Part shown: one piece after another, positions 26,482-35,756 of the stretch
Layout of the letters: the number at the start of each line of letters is the position of its first letter
Position numbering within the stretch: position 1 is the stretch's first letter
DNA from: CAYJIX01 sp964370375
GTDB taxonomy: Bacteria; Desulfobacterota; Desulfovibrionia; Desulfovibrionales; Desulfovibrionaceae
NCBI GenBank assembly: GCA_964370375.1
Contig: CAYJIX010000012.1
Location: 1-45,896, forward strand
Reading direction: 5' to 3'
Length of the DNA: 45,896 bases
Notes under the pieces: generated by a model
Told to the model about the DNA's origin: nothing
The model's input: only the letters and a program-made list of their open reading frames with translations
The model's database searches: none
Program-made: the position numbers and the translations under genes

Positions 26482-28135
26482 TTTTCATCCACTTACGCAT
26501 TATGATGATACATTGTTCGATATTATTGTCAGCAAGTTGTAAAATATGTGTTTTGATTTCGTCAATGGTAAAGCCGGCAATTTCTTCTTCTTCATAAAGG
26601 GCGGCTTCAGCTGCGGCTTGTTCGGCAAGTTGAGCGTCAAGAACAGCTTGGCGAGCCGCTTCTTCTTGGGCTTCGTACAGGGCCAATTGTTCGTCTGCCG
26701 ACGGCAAGCCTTCAAGGCCTTCAATGATTTCGCCGGATTCAACCTTTGGTCTGATCAGAGCCAGGATAACAGGGCGCACAACCAGCATGAGGAAGAGGAA
26801 CACCAAAAGTGCGTTCAACATGGGCTTGCCCAAGCGTTCGGCATATTGGGCCAAAACTTCAGCTGCGTTCAAGCTTTCCGGCAATTCCACTTCACCAAAG
26901 GGCACGTTGCTCACTTCAATGGTATCGCCCCGAGCGCGGTCAAACCCTACGGCACTGCTTACCAACAGGCGGATACGCTCCATTTCTTCTGCTGTACGTG
27001 GAGTATAGACGTATTCGCCTGCCTCGTTTTTTGCGTAGGTTCCGTCAACAGCCACAGCAACGCTGATGCGGCTGATTTCGCCAACTTGGCCGATGATATT
27101 TTGTTCTTCTTTGTTGACTTCATAGTTGGTGGAGCGCGTTTCGCGAGCCCCTTCCTGGGTTGTGGTGGTGCCTGTAAGGCCGTCACCTCTAAAATTCACG
27201 TCAGGTGAGCCTGCATCTGCATTGGCTTGGCCCCTGTTTGTTTCTTCACTGGTTTGTTGAGAACGTATGACAGAAACATCGGGATCATAGATTTCACGAC
27301 GGATGGTACGCTGGCTGTAATCAAGTTCGGTGTTCACCTTGGCAATAACTTTTCCTGGGCCAAGGATGGGTGTCAAAAGTTCGTCAATACGCCGTTCAAG
27401 GCCTTGTTCCACGCGTATTTTATGTTCGCGCTGGGTATTGCTGATACCTACAAGGGAATCTTCTTCAGGAAAGTATAAGGATTTACCGGTGCTGTCTGTG
27501 ATGGAAATGCGGTTTTTATCAAGGCCTTCAATGGACATGGTCAACATGTTGACAACGCCTTGGACCTCTTTATTTTCCATATTGATGGAAGCGTCTTTAA
27601 GCTTTAAAACCACTGAGGCTGAAGGTTGCTGTTGTTCCTCAATAAAAAGGCTGCGCTGAGGGATAACAAGGTGCACTCTGGCGTTTTCTACATTGGGAAA
27701 TTCGCTGATGGTACGCCCAAGTTCGCCCTGCAAAGCACGTTGGTAGTTGATGCGTTGTACAAAATCTGTTTGCCCAACCTGTACTTCGTCAAAAATTTCA
27801 AAGCCAATGCCGGTGCCTTTTACGGTACCTTCGCCTGCTATTTTGACACGCAGATCGTATACTTGTGTAGAGGGCACCAAAATGGTTGTGCCATTGTCGG
27901 CCAATTCATAGCCCACATTGTCAGCTTGCAAAACAGTGACAACACGGTTGGCATCCTCAGGGGTCAGATTGGTATAAAGGGGCGCGTAGTTCGGCTGGTT
28001 CACCCAGAACAAAACCCCGATAAACAGAGCGGTGACCAAAGCAGTCAACCCAACAATAACGATCCTCTGACTGTTTGATATGGCGCCCCAAAAGGAAGCC
28101 AATTTTTCTTTAAGTGCTTCAAAAAAGTTTTGCAT
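26456..28135 (-). CDS. fliF: Flagellar M-ring protein FliF
   Basis: FliF forms the MS ring, the membrane base on which the export gate and switch assemble. The 559-residue product has an N-terminal membrane segment (about 24-45), the periplasmic YscJ-like region (NYAPLYTNLTPEDANRVVTV), a second membrane segment (about 440-460), and a cytoplasmic C-terminus ending MRKWMKNEDKALAR, which fits the FliG-binding tail. Length is normal. A GGAGAG site precedes 28135. It is the last full gene of flgB-flgC-fliE-fliF. Confidence 0.96.
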   Translation of the reverse strand: MQNFFEALKEKLASFWGAISNSQRIVIVGLTALVTALFIGVLFWVNQPNYAPLYTNLTPEDANRVVTVLQADNVGYELADNGTTILVPSTQVYDLRVKIAGEGTVKGTGIGFEIFDEVQVGQTDFVQRINYQRALQGELGRTISEFPNVENARVHLVIPQRSLFIEEQQQPSASVVLKLKDASINMENKEVQGVVNMLTMSIEGLDKNRISITDSTGKSLYFPEEDSLVGISNTQREHKIRVEQGLERRIDELLTPILGPGKVIAKVNTELDYSQRTIRREIYDPDVSVIRSQQTSEETNRGQANADAGSPDVNFRGDGLTGTTTTQEGARETRSTNYEVNKEEQNIIGQVGEISRISVAVAVDGTYAKNEAGEYVYTPRTAEEMERIRLLVSSAVGFDRARGDTIEVSNVPFGEVELPESLNAAEVLAQYAERLGKPMLNALLVFLFLMLVVRPVILALIRPKVESGEIIEGLEGLPSADEQLALYEAQEEAARQAVLDAQLAEQAAAEAALYEEEEIAGFTIDEIKTHILQLADNNIEQCIIIMRKWMKNEDKALAR

Positions 28136-28203
28136 ACGAACTCTCCGCCTGACGTGTAATATCTGTCAGCTATTCAAGGGATGTGCCCTTTATGGCGATT
28201 TTT

Positions 28204-28533
28204 TTAGAAGGTGATACGGCTCAATTCTTTATACGCTTCAAGAACCTTGTTGCGTACAGCAGAGGTCATGTTGACGGCAAGCCCTGCTTTTTTTAACGTG
28301 ATCATCAGTTCATGCACGTTTTGCGTTTCACCCGAGGCAAACGAAGTGATCATTTTAGATTTTTCCGATTGCATATCGTTGACCGTTTTTAGTGAATCGT
28401 TGAGCGTATCCTGAAAACTGGTTTCCGGAGCTTTAAATTTTGGTACAGCAGCTGCTGCTTGGTCAAAGGTTTTTTGCGCCTTAGAAAATTCCGCAAGGGC
28501 TGTGCTAAAATTCATACCTTGTATAGGGTTCAT
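28204..28533 (-). CDS. fliE: Flagellar hook-basal body protein FliE
   Basis: FliE links the MS ring to the rod. The 109-residue product has a helical N-terminal half and the conserved C-terminal VHELMITLKKAGLAVNMTSA region, ending in YKELSRITF. GGAGGGAG directly before 28533 decides the start; the longer frame to 28575 lacks a site. It lies between flgC and fliF. The 133-base flgC-fliE gap is long for this operon and includes a weak hairpin around the flgC stop. Confidence 0.94.
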   Translation of the reverse strand: MNPIQGMNFSTALAEFSKAQKTFDQAAAAVPKFKAPETSFQDTLNDSLKTVNDMQSEKSKMITSFASGETQNVHELMITLKKAGLAVNMTSAVRNKVLEAYKELSRITF

Positions 28534-28666
28534 GCTCCCTCCAAACAATGACAAGAAAGGTGTTCTGTTGTACAAATACTGTTTACTAATAAGGCAACGT
28601 GCGGTGTAGATTGGGTGATGTTGCGTAGCAGATTGCCTTTTAGAGGCAGCCTGTTAGACCCTATGT

Positions 28667-29104
28667 CTACCTGCCGATTTCTAACGCCTTGGTGTACATG
28701 GATTTGATGGCTTCAACGGTTGTGGCGTTTGCTTCGTAGTTGCGTTGTGCTGTCATCATATTGGCCATTTCTTCCACAACATTGATGTCCGGATAGGTTA
28801 CCATGCCGTCTTCGTCGGCATCAGGGTGCCCGGGCTCATACACCATTTTAGGAGGGCGATTGTCAGGTAACACATTCATGACCCGAACGCCTTTAAGTTC
28901 GCGATCCATGGCGGTTTGCATTTGTTTGCTGAACGGTGAATCCACATCAGCTGTGGAGCGGATCACGGTACGGCGCTGATAGGGGCCGCCTTCAACGGTT
29001 CTGGTTGTTTTGACATTGGCCAAGTTCATGGCCGTAACATTGATACTTGTACGATTGGCTGATAGGGCAGAAGCCCCTATATCAAAAGCAGTCATAAAGT
29101 CCAT
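28667..29104 (-). CDS. flgC: Flagellar basal-body rod protein FlgC
   Basis: FlgC is a proximal rod protein. The 145-residue product shows the N-terminal rod motif ALSANRTSINVTAMNLANV and the C-terminal NVVEEMANMMTAQRNYEANA motif with ALEIGR at the end. It starts immediately after the flgB stop (TAAATG), indicating coupling, with GGGAG as ribosome binding site inside flgB. Confidence 0.96.
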   Translation of the reverse strand: MDFMTAFDIGASALSANRTSINVTAMNLANVKTTRTVEGGPYQRRTVIRSTADVDSPFSKQMQTAMDRELKGVRVMNVLPDNRPPKMVYEPGHPDADEDGMVTYPDINVVEEMANMMTAQRNYEANATTVEAIKSMYTKALEIGR

Positions 29105-29515
29105 TTATTTGCTCCCGTCTTGAATAGCGGTTTGGATACCGTCAAAGTTTCCTTTGATTATTTGAGATAACGCAGTATATTGTAGGTTGTTTTTTGCCAT
29201 TTTGGCCATTTCTTTATCAACATCAACGCGGTCTTGACCGTGTACAATTTTAGGCGTCACGGCCAGTTCAAGGTCTCCGCTAAAGCCATTGGGATCAAAG
29301 GCCACAGGCACGTGGCGAGGATCTGTACGCGTTAAGTTGCCGTTCATGTCAAGTCCTAAGGCTTTTTGGAGTTGGTCTTCAAACTCAAGAGTGCGCGTTT
29401 TATATTTTGGCGTGTCAACATTGGCAATGTTGCCCATGATCATGTTTTGACGCTGCAATTGCAGGTCCATAACCTTGCCCACAAGGTTGGCGTGTGAGGG
29501 AAATAGTGATTTCAT
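29105..29515 (-). CDS. flgB: Flagellar basal-body rod protein FlgB
   Basis: FlgB is a proximal rod protein. The 136-residue product has the rod motif LQRQNMIMGNIANVDTPKYK and the end with NLQYTALSQIIKG. AGGAGAG six bases before 29515 decides the start; the longer frame to 29551 is not needed. It is the first gene of the operon and has a sigma-54 promoter 54-69 bases upstream. Confidence 0.95.
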   Translation of the reverse strand: MKSLFPSHANLVGKVMDLQLQRQNMIMGNIANVDTPKYKTRTLEFEDQLQKALGLDMNGNLTRTDPRHVPVAFDPNGFSGDLELAVTPKIVHGQDRVDVDKEMAKMAKNNLQYTALSQIIKGNFDGIQTAIQDGSK

Positions 29516-29568
29516 GCGCTCTCCTTTTTCCACGGATTCGTGAAAATACATGTTGCTGATGCATGAGA

Positions 29569-29584
29569 AGCAAAACCCGTTCCA
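29569..29584 (-). promoter_or_regulatory. Sigma-54 promoter of the flgBC-fliEF operon
   Basis: On the minus strand TGGAAC-N5-TTGCT matches the sigma-54 consensus TGGCAC-N5-TTGCA with correct spacing and both invariant dinucleotides (GG and GC). It lies 54-69 bases upstream of the flgB ATG. Sigma-54 control of basal-body genes is common in this group. Confidence 0.75.
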
Positions 29585-29619
29585 AGTGAAAATTATCTTA
29601 TTTTATGGTAGGTTAGAAT

Positions 29620-31287
29620 ATGTGTGCCGTGCAAGGTGTCAATATACCGTCAAAGCCTTCAAAAGGCGGCTCAAATCAAAGCATAACAGCAGAGTATAAG
29701 GGCAAGACATACCGTTTGCCCATACGAGGAGGAGAAACGCTGGCCCAAACCTTGTGGCTTGATACTGCGCTTTTACCTCCGGCTCTTTGTTCAGGGCTTG
29801 GGCAATGCGGTGCGTGTCGGGTACAGGTTATACCAAATCAGGCTGCGCCGTTTCCTCTCCTTATTGAGGAAAATATCCTTGGGGCTTTAGCCATAGAACA
29901 AGGTTGGCGACTGGCCTGTCGCCACGCGCCTTGTGACGGGATGCAGGTGTTTATCCCGTCAGGGCAGAGCGATTGCAAAGGCACAGACGGGCAAAGTGCC
30001 GAATCTTTGCAAGGCCAAGTGCCTCAGCAAAAGCATGCACCAAGCACACTAAGTCCTCCTTACGGATTGGCTGTGGATGTGGGCACAACAAGTGTGCATT
30101 GGCGTTGTATTGATGCCAATGGCAAAAGCTTATGGCAGGGGCAATGCCTTAACCCCCAGCTTGGCGCAGGGAGCGATGTCATGTCGCGCTTGCGCATGGC
30201 GGCAAGCAGCGAAGGGCGATCACGCCTGGCCCGTCCGATACAGCGGTTGGTGCAAGAGCTTTGCAGCAGATCGCAAGGGCAGATACGAGAAGTGTGCCTG
30301 GCCGGCAATACCGCCATGACAACGCTTTTTTTGGATAAAGATTGCCAGGGGCTTTTGGCCGCGCCTTATACAGTACCAGAGGCAGGGGGGCGGCAGGCTA
30401 GCCTTGAAGGTTTGCCACCTCTTTGGCTTCCGCCGCAACCAGCGCCTTTTATTGGCGGCGATGTGGCTGCCGGCATGGCTTTTTTGTTGGATGAAAAAAC
30501 GCCATACCCTTTCCTGTTGGCAGATATGGGAACCAATGGTGAATTTGTGCTGGCTTTGTCTGAAAAAAAATCTTGGCTTGCAAGCGTGCCCATGGGGCCG
30601 GCACTTGAAGGCATTGGCCTAACCTACGGCGGTGTTGCAGGGCCTGACAGCATTGTAGGTTTTACATTGGCTCCTTACGGGATCAACGCCGTACCATGGG
30701 AGGGAAAAACGCCCCTATTGCCGCGGATTAGCGGTACGGGGTATTTGTCGCTCATCAGTCTTTTGTTGCGATGTGGCGTGCTTTTGGCTGACGGGAGTTT
30801 GGCAAAAAAAAGCCCTTCTCCTCTGGCAAAGCGTATCCTTGATCAAGTACAGTACACAGCTTCAGGAGAATGGCGTTTGCCATTGCCCTTTAACGTGGCG
30901 TTACTGGCCCGTGATGTGGAAGAAATCATGAAGGTGAAGGCCGCATTTTCGTTAGCAGTAGAAGCGTTATTGCACGCAGCAGGGCTTGTGGATGAGCAAG
31001 GCAGCCTTGAAAAACCGTTACGTTGTATTTTGGCTGGAGCCCTTGGAGAACATGCCCCTGTTCAAGCCCTTGAAGTTGTAGGCTTTATCCCAAGAGGCTT
31101 CGGTGAATCATTGCAGGTTTCAGGCAATACGTCCTTACAAGGGGCAGTGCGGCTTTTACAATCTTTGAGTCTGCGCGAACGCATTATTGCGTGGAGCCGG
31201 CACTGTAAGGTGCTGCCCTTAACAGATAGGGCCGATTTTATGGAAGACTATGTACGGCATATGCATTTTGGCACCACAAGAACCTGA
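29620..31287 (+). CDS. Corrinoid-protein reductive activator (ferredoxin + ASKHA domains)
   Basis: A 555-residue protein with an N-terminal plant-type 2Fe-2S ferredoxin domain (Cys57, Cys63, Cys66 in CSGLGQCGAC, and Cys100) joined to an ASKHA-type ATPase domain with LAVDVGTTSVHWRC (about 148-161) and ADMGTNGEFVLAL (about 305-317). This is the RACo/DUF4445 layout: ATP-driven reduction of inactive cob(II)alamin in corrinoid methyltransferase systems. The start at 29620 has an AGG-type site. It is divergent from flgB and stands alone; no corrinoid protein or methyltransferase is in the window, so its partner must be encoded elsewhere. Confidence 0.85.
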   Translation: MCAVQGVNIPSKPSKGGSNQSITAEYKGKTYRLPIRGGETLAQTLWLDTALLPPALCSGLGQCGACRVQVIPNQAAPFPLLIEENILGALAIEQGWRLACRHAPCDGMQVFIPSGQSDCKGTDGQSAESLQGQVPQQKHAPSTLSPPYGLAVDVGTTSVHWRCIDANGKSLWQGQCLNPQLGAGSDVMSRLRMAASSEGRSRLARPIQRLVQELCSRSQGQIREVCLAGNTAMTTLFLDKDCQGLLAAPYTVPEAGGRQASLEGLPPLWLPPQPAPFIGGDVAAGMAFLLDEKTPYPFLLADMGTNGEFVLALSEKKSWLASVPMGPALEGIGLTYGGVAGPDSIVGFTLAPYGINAVPWEGKTPLLPRISGTGYLSLISLLLRCGVLLADGSLAKKSPSPLAKRILDQVQYTASGEWRLPLPFNVALLARDVEEIMKVKAAFSLAVEALLHAAGLVDEQGSLEKPLRCILAGALGEHAPVQALEVVGFIPRGFGESLQVSGNTSLQGAVRLLQSLSLRERIIAWSRHCKVLPLTDRADFMEDYVRHMHFGTTRT

Positions 31288-31434
31288 AAAAAGCAGATGT
31301 TTTGCCACGCAAAACACTTGCCAGCCGCGTTAGTTAGTCATACAACAAAGCCATAGACGCACTTTAGAATAAGGTCTTTTTTCAATGCATTATTGTTGCA
31401 TGTCGGAATTTTTTGGCAAAGCGGAGTTGTAGAC

Positions 31435-32691
31435 ATGAGTCCTTTTCGTGATCCCAATGCGTTTGCGGCCTTACAAAGCCCCAATTATCGTTTGTACCTT
31501 TTTATGCAAATCCTTGCACATAATGGGCTATGGATGAAGCGGTTGGCATTAAGCTGGCTTGTGTATCGGCTTACGGATTCCGGATTTTGGCTTGGCGTTT
31601 CTGAGATCCTTAGCTATGGGCCTGTGTTTGTACTTGGCCTTTTTGCAGGGGCATGGCTTGATAGGCATGACCTTCGCAAAACGCTTATTGTCACGCAAAC
31701 CCTTTGCCTTGTTCAGTCGTTAACGCTGGCAGGGCTGTGCCTGTGGGGGGAGCCTCAATTTTGGCAGGTGGTGTTGCTTGGCTTTTTGCTTGGCATTGTC
31801 AATGCTGTTGATTTGCCGTGCCGGCAGTCGGCTGTAGCGTTGTTGGTGGATCATGTGGGGCAGCTAAAAAGTGCTGTGGCCCTGCACTCCATGGTCTTTA
31901 ATACGTCGCGCCTTATTGGGCCGTCCATTGCAGGCTTTATTATTTTTCTGGCAGGGGAAGGGGCTGTGTTTTTATTGAGCAGTCTTATGTATTTGCCGGT
32001 TATATTGGCCCTTGCCTTTAAGCTACAATTTAGGCCACGAGTTATTAAGGCCAAAAAGCAGGACGTCTTCCACGGAGTGCAAGAAGGCTTTGCCTATGTT
32101 AGCCGTGTGTTTGTGTTACGCCATATATTCATTTTGCTTGGGGTTTTTAGCGTGCTTGCCACAAGCTACTCTGTGCTTTTTCCGCTTTTCATCTCCGTAT
32201 TGGAGGGCGATTCAAAGCTGCTTGGCATGCTTTTTGGTGCTGTTGGTTTTGGCGCCATTATAGCCGGTCTTGCCATAACTGTTTTAGTACCGCTGCGCGA
32301 TATTCCTGTGGCCATGGTAAAAATGGCCGGCATTGCCATTCTTGGCATGACAATTTTTAGTTTTTCAACAAATGCCGTTGTTTCTATACTGGCTGCTGTG
32401 CTGCTGGGTTTTGGTTATGTTGCCATTTTTATTTGTGTAAACACAGTGGCACAAACCGTTGCGGAAGAAGACAAGCGAAGCCGTGTCATCAGCTTATACA
32501 CCATGTGCGGTTCCGGCCTTGCCCCCATGGGCGGCTTTGTCTTTGGCTTTATGGCAGATATAATAGGCGCGTCATGGACCATGCTTAGCTGCGCTGCAGG
32601 ATCCGCCATGATCTTGATATGGTATGCCCGTGAAGCGAAAAAAGCACGGGAAAACCTAGTAGAATTATTAAACAACCGCCAAAGCAGCTAA
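31435..32691 (+). CDS. Major facilitator superfamily transporter
   Basis: A 418-residue MFS exporter with about 12 hydrophobic segments. The start NYRLYLFMQILAHNGLWMKR and the loop GAWLDRHDLRKTLI are typical of the MFS_3/EntS-like group of efflux proteins. The ATG at 31435 has a CGGAG site eight bases upstream; the longer frame to 31393 is unlikely. Substrate unknown. A bidirectional terminator follows. Confidence 0.88.
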   Translation: MSPFRDPNAFAALQSPNYRLYLFMQILAHNGLWMKRLALSWLVYRLTDSGFWLGVSEILSYGPVFVLGLFAGAWLDRHDLRKTLIVTQTLCLVQSLTLAGLCLWGEPQFWQVVLLGFLLGIVNAVDLPCRQSAVALLVDHVGQLKSAVALHSMVFNTSRLIGPSIAGFIIFLAGEGAVFLLSSLMYLPVILALAFKLQFRPRVIKAKKQDVFHGVQEGFAYVSRVFVLRHIFILLGVFSVLATSYSVLFPLFISVLEGDSKLLGMLFGAVGFGAIIAGLAITVLVPLRDIPVAMVKMAGIAILGMTIFSFSTNAVVSILAAVLLGFGYVAIFICVNTVAQTVAEEDKRSRVISLYTMCGSGLAPMGGFVFGFMADIIGASWTMLSCAAGSAMILIWYAREAKKARENLVELLNNRQSS

Positions 32692-32756
32692 AAAAAACGC
32701 CGCCCTTGGTTTAAGTGCACCCATAATTACGATAAATCCTTGTCGTTTTTACACAA

Positions 32757-32792
32757 AAAGCCCTCTTTGCAATAGCTTGCACAGAGGGCTTT
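32757..32792. terminator. Bidirectional terminator
   Basis: Arms AAAGCCCTCTTTGCAA (32757-32772) and TTGCACAGAGGGCTTT (32777-32792), one mismatch, 4-base loop, with T-rich tails on both strands. It separates the convergent MFS and C_GCAxxG_C_C genes. Confidence 0.85.
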
Positions 32793-32806
32793 GGCGTTTT
32801 TTGACC

Positions 32807-33238
32807 TTAATAGCCTGCTTTTTCGAGCGTTTCTACTGTTTGGCGAACCAAACGAACGCACAGTGTGCCAAATAAAGGTTTAGCCTTTTGAAGGCCTTCA
32901 GGTGTTGAGATGTCGCATTGTAAAAGGTCGCGGCAAGTGCACGCGCCGTGTTGCGTTTTAAAATTTTGTACAAAGTCGGCAACAAGGACAGCGCATGCTT
33001 TTTTGGCTTTGCGATCGTTTAGCTGGGCTTGCCCATGCTTTAAACCCACAACAAGTACCGCGGCAGAGGCTGCGCCGCACATTTCGCCTGACCGCATCCC
33101 ACCGCCAAGGCCTGTGGTTATTTTTGCCATGTCGTCTTGTGTTACGTTGTACGTTTCACAAAACACGCAGGCCACAGCCTGAGCGCAGTTAAAACCTTTA
33201 GCAAAAAGTTTTTCCGCTTGATCCATTTTGCTGCTCAT
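32807..33238 (-). CDS. C_GCAxxG_C_C family protein
   Basis: A 143-residue protein of the C_GCAxxG_C_C family, named for its cysteine pattern: FNCAQAV at about 16-22, EMCGAASAAVL after the glycine-rich GLGGGMRSG, and later cysteines in HGACTCRDLL, QCDI and TLCVRLV. The family is thought to bind metal or a redox cofactor; no function is proven. It starts 36 bases after the PFK-2/FBPase-2 gene on the same strand. Confidence 0.9.
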   Translation of the reverse strand: MSSKMDQAEKLFAKGFNCAQAVACVFCETYNVTQDDMAKITTGLGGGMRSGEMCGAASAAVLVVGLKHGQAQLNDRKAKKACAVLVADFVQNFKTQHGACTCRDLLQCDISTPEGLQKAKPLFGTLCVRLVRQTVETLEKAGY

Positions 33239-33274
33239 GAACTGATCCTTTGTTTTGTGTGGTTGAAAGCATGG

Positions 33275-34480
33275 CTATGCAAAACTCACCAATTCAAAAA
33301 GCTTTTTACGCTGGCTTATGGTGATATGGTAGTACTGGTTTTGGGGAATAAAGGTATAGGGCACATTTTCAGGCCGCTGGAACAAAAATTGTGACAAGAT
33401 AACCCGATTGACAGCCTGGTGCCCAATGATCATGAACGTGCCTTCACCTGCAATAAAAAGGGCGCGTCGCAAGCCCTTGGTCACGCGCTGTGTGAGCATG
33501 CTATAGCTTTCCCCTTCGGGGTACACGTAGGCATATTTATTGGCAGCACGGGCGGCATATTCTTCGGGCATGGTTTTGCGTATGGTTTGATAGGACATGG
33601 TTTCACAGATGCCGGCATTGATTTCGTCAAATTCCGGCATGGCCATGACAGTACAATTGGGGCGATCGCGCAAAAGCTGCGCTGCCATCATATGCGAGCG
33701 TATTTTTGTGGAGGTAAAAATAAAGGGTAGCTGAACTCTGGTAAAATGATCCGCCAGCTTTTTTGCCTGTTCTTGCCCTTTAAGGGTAAGGGCAGGATCA
33801 CCGCCAAGGCGCCCCTCAAGATTGTATTCAGTCTGCCCATGGCGCACAAGGTAAAGGTGTTTTACCCAGTGTGATGAAACAATATCGCGGATAGCAGAAT
33901 AATGGGGCAAGTCGTTGTTTGGGGTTTCTGCCAAAATACGGCTGTCCACAGCATCTACTCGTATCCAATGGCGCTCGTTTTGTACAGGCGTATAGACTTC
34001 TTCATAAAAACTGAGGCGTTTGTAAAAACCGGCAAGCGCTTCTGCCTCTGTCATATGGGCAAATTCCGGCAGGCGGGTTTTGCGCTGGATGGAGGCGTCC
34101 AAAAGCAGCAAATCCTCATTGACACATTCAATATACAAAATGGGGTGGTCGTTAAGGACACTTTCTAGCCGTTGACGCTGGGCCAAGGTGCCGTTTGTCG
34201 CGTCAATAATAGCCACATGGCCTTCACCTGCAAGCCACTGTTTGGCTCGTTCCATGTTGCGCAAAGCAATTTGGGTGCGCTGATCTAAGCCCACAGGATT
34301 ATGGGGATTAAAAAAATCCGGTGACGCGCTTTGAGTTTGCAACATGCTGCGGCGTAACATGCCGTTGTTGTATACGGCTGAAAGAATCCCTTGTTGGTCA
34401 AGCCCAGAGCAGATCCTTTTGGCAAGCGTGCTTTTGCCTCTGGCAGGTAAGCCCACCATGGCGACGTAGAGTTTTTTCAT
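33275..34480 (-). CDS. Two-domain 6-phosphofructo-2-kinase/fructose-2,6-bisphosphatase-like protein
   Basis: A 401-residue protein with the layout of the eukaryotic bifunctional enzyme that makes and breaks fructose 2,6-bisphosphate. The N-terminal kinase domain has the P-loop GLPARGKST (10-18) and IIDATNGT (91-98). The C-terminal histidine phosphatase domain has RHGQTEYN (213-220, His214 the phosphate acceptor), FDEINAGICETMSY, PEGESY and the second catalytic His in IIGHQAVNRV. Both active sites look complete, so either activity is possible; the metabolite cannot be proven from sequence. The start overlaps the glycosidase stop (ATGA), implying coupling. Confidence 0.88.
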   Translation of the reverse strand: MKKLYVAMVGLPARGKSTLAKRICSGLDQQGILSAVYNNGMLRRSMLQTQSASPDFFNPHNPVGLDQRTQIALRNMERAKQWLAGEGHVAIIDATNGTLAQRQRLESVLNDHPILYIECVNEDLLLLDASIQRKTRLPEFAHMTEAEALAGFYKRLSFYEEVYTPVQNERHWIRVDAVDSRILAETPNNDLPHYSAIRDIVSSHWVKHLYLVRHGQTEYNLEGRLGGDPALTLKGQEQAKKLADHFTRVQLPFIFTSTKIRSHMMAAQLLRDRPNCTVMAMPEFDEINAGICETMSYQTIRKTMPEEYAARAANKYAYVYPEGESYSMLTQRVTKGLRRALFIAGEGTFMIIGHQAVNRVILSQFLFQRPENVPYTFIPQNQYYHITISQRKKLFELVSFA

Positions 34481-35451
34481 TCTTTGTGTTGGGTTGAGGT
34501 TTTTCTGCGAACACCAATAACGTTGGGCAAAGGCAGCTCAGGATTGCCACGGGAAAAAAAGTCCGCAGGATGATACCCTGTCCAGGTATGTTGCAAGCTT
34601 TTAGTGTTTAGAAAAAGCGTTGCGGGACTCCCCCCTTCCACATACATGACTGTTCTAATGTCTATAGGAATATCAAGGAGCAAGTTGCCAAAGGCATGAA
34701 CAGTTAAAGGCTCATGGCAATGTATGAACAGAATATGTCCTTGTCCATCAACGCCCACTGCAGCGATGGAATGCGTGGGGCCCGTTGGCTGCCACAGGTT
34801 TTTGCGAGCAGAACTGATCAGCCTATAATTTTGTACAACCATGGAGTATTGGGGCAGCAGAGCCTCCCAAGGATCTGTTGTGCGGTCAAGTAAGGAAACT
34901 TGGGGCAGGGGTGCTTCGGGCGTTTTGGCGTTGTCTTTTGGTTCTGCCATAAAAAATGCGCCAAAAAGCCTGACCACCCTTGGGTTGTTGAGGTGATCGC
35001 CTGTTTGCAAATAGCCTGTGTTTGTTTTGCCATCTTCTAGGTACATGCCAGCATTTGTTGCAGCCACAAGGTCGTATTGGCGAGCCCATTCTTTTAACGA
35101 GCGTTTATCACCCGTGCCTTTTTCTACGGGCAAAGCCGCAGGGTTACTTCCTGCATGGATGCTGAAGCTAAAAAAGTTTGGGTCAAAACGCAGGATAACG
35201 ATTTCTATGGTAGGTTTGGTTGCAGAGGTGCCGGCAAAAAAACGTCCCAATTCAAGGCCGTGCTCGATTTTTTCCCATGAGGGCACAGTAGGTTCAGAAT
35301 GCAACAAAAAAGGGAGCGTAGGCTTTGGCAGATTTTGAGTAGGCTCAGTTGCCGTGTTTCTTTGCTCCAAGATTGCCTGCATGGCTTGTCCTGCATGGCT
35401 TTGCTCGTGCAATACGATGCTTATTACCATGACAAGAAAGAATAAAAGCAT
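34477..35451 (-). CDS. Exported phosphodiester glycosidase-family protein
   Basis: A 324-residue protein with a signal peptide (LLFFLVMVISIVLHEQSHAG) followed by a phosphodiester glycosidase (NAGPA/DUF2233) domain. Visible family features are VAATNAGMYLEDGKTNTGYL, HSIAAVGVDGQGHILFIHCH and MYVEGGSPATLF. Members cleave sugar phosphodiesters; the substrate here is unknown, but it would act outside the cytoplasm. The start at 35451 is chosen because it begins a good signal peptide; a longer frame to 36018 runs antisense through the next gene, and an ATG at 35529 is a weaker alternative. It overlaps the PFK-2/FBPase-2 gene by 4 bases. Confidence 0.82.
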   Translation of the reverse strand: MLLFFLVMVISIVLHEQSHAGQAMQAILEQRNTATEPTQNLPKPTLPFLLHSEPTVPSWEKIEHGLELGRFFAGTSATKPTIEIVILRFDPNFFSFSIHAGSNPAALPVEKGTGDKRSLKEWARQYDLVAATNAGMYLEDGKTNTGYLQTGDHLNNPRVVRLFGAFFMAEPKDNAKTPEAPLPQVSLLDRTTDPWEALLPQYSMVVQNYRLISSARKNLWQPTGPTHSIAAVGVDGQGHILFIHCHEPLTVHAFGNLLLDIPIDIRTVMYVEGGSPATLFLNTKSLQHTWTGYHPADFFSRGNPELPLPNVIGVRRKTSTQHKE

Positions 35452-35700
35452 TCGACAAGGCCCCCTTCGCAAGGGGAACAAAGTGCCCTGAACATATACA
35501 AGGGCAAGGTGCAACAAGGATGCTTTCATATATATATAACGTGTTGAAATGGTTTTACAAAAGTTTCGTACGGTTCGGTTAAGGACGCTCTTGCTTTTGT
35601 ATTGAAAGAAAAAGTTTTTCCAACACACGATCAAATGGTAAAAGATTGCCCGACAATTGGCAATACGTGCGCATGATAATTCTTGAAAAACCCATGTGTC

Positions 35701-35756
35701 TGGCATAGTTCTGGCATAATTCTGGCATGAAAAGGAAGGGCAAATCATTCTGGCAT
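35701..35756 (+). repeat. Phased TGGCAT repeats upstream of a sigma-54 promoter
   Basis: TGGCAT occurs at 35701, 35712 and 35723, exactly 11 bases apart, within the repeat TGGCATARTTC, and again at 35751 as the -24 element of the sigma-54 promoter. The 11-base period puts three copies on the same DNA face. Confidence 0.8.

Noticed and set aside
26456..26490. Classical -1 slippery heptamer in the fliF overlap
   Set aside because: The sequence GAAAAAT does not fit X XXY YYZ in the fliF frame, and the small ORF is in the +1 frame; only a +1 shift would join them, without clear stimulating signals.
26546..27208. 220-codon plus-strand frame inside fliF
   Set aside because: Antisense shadow of a well-supported gene; long runs of F, G and H reflect reversed codons.
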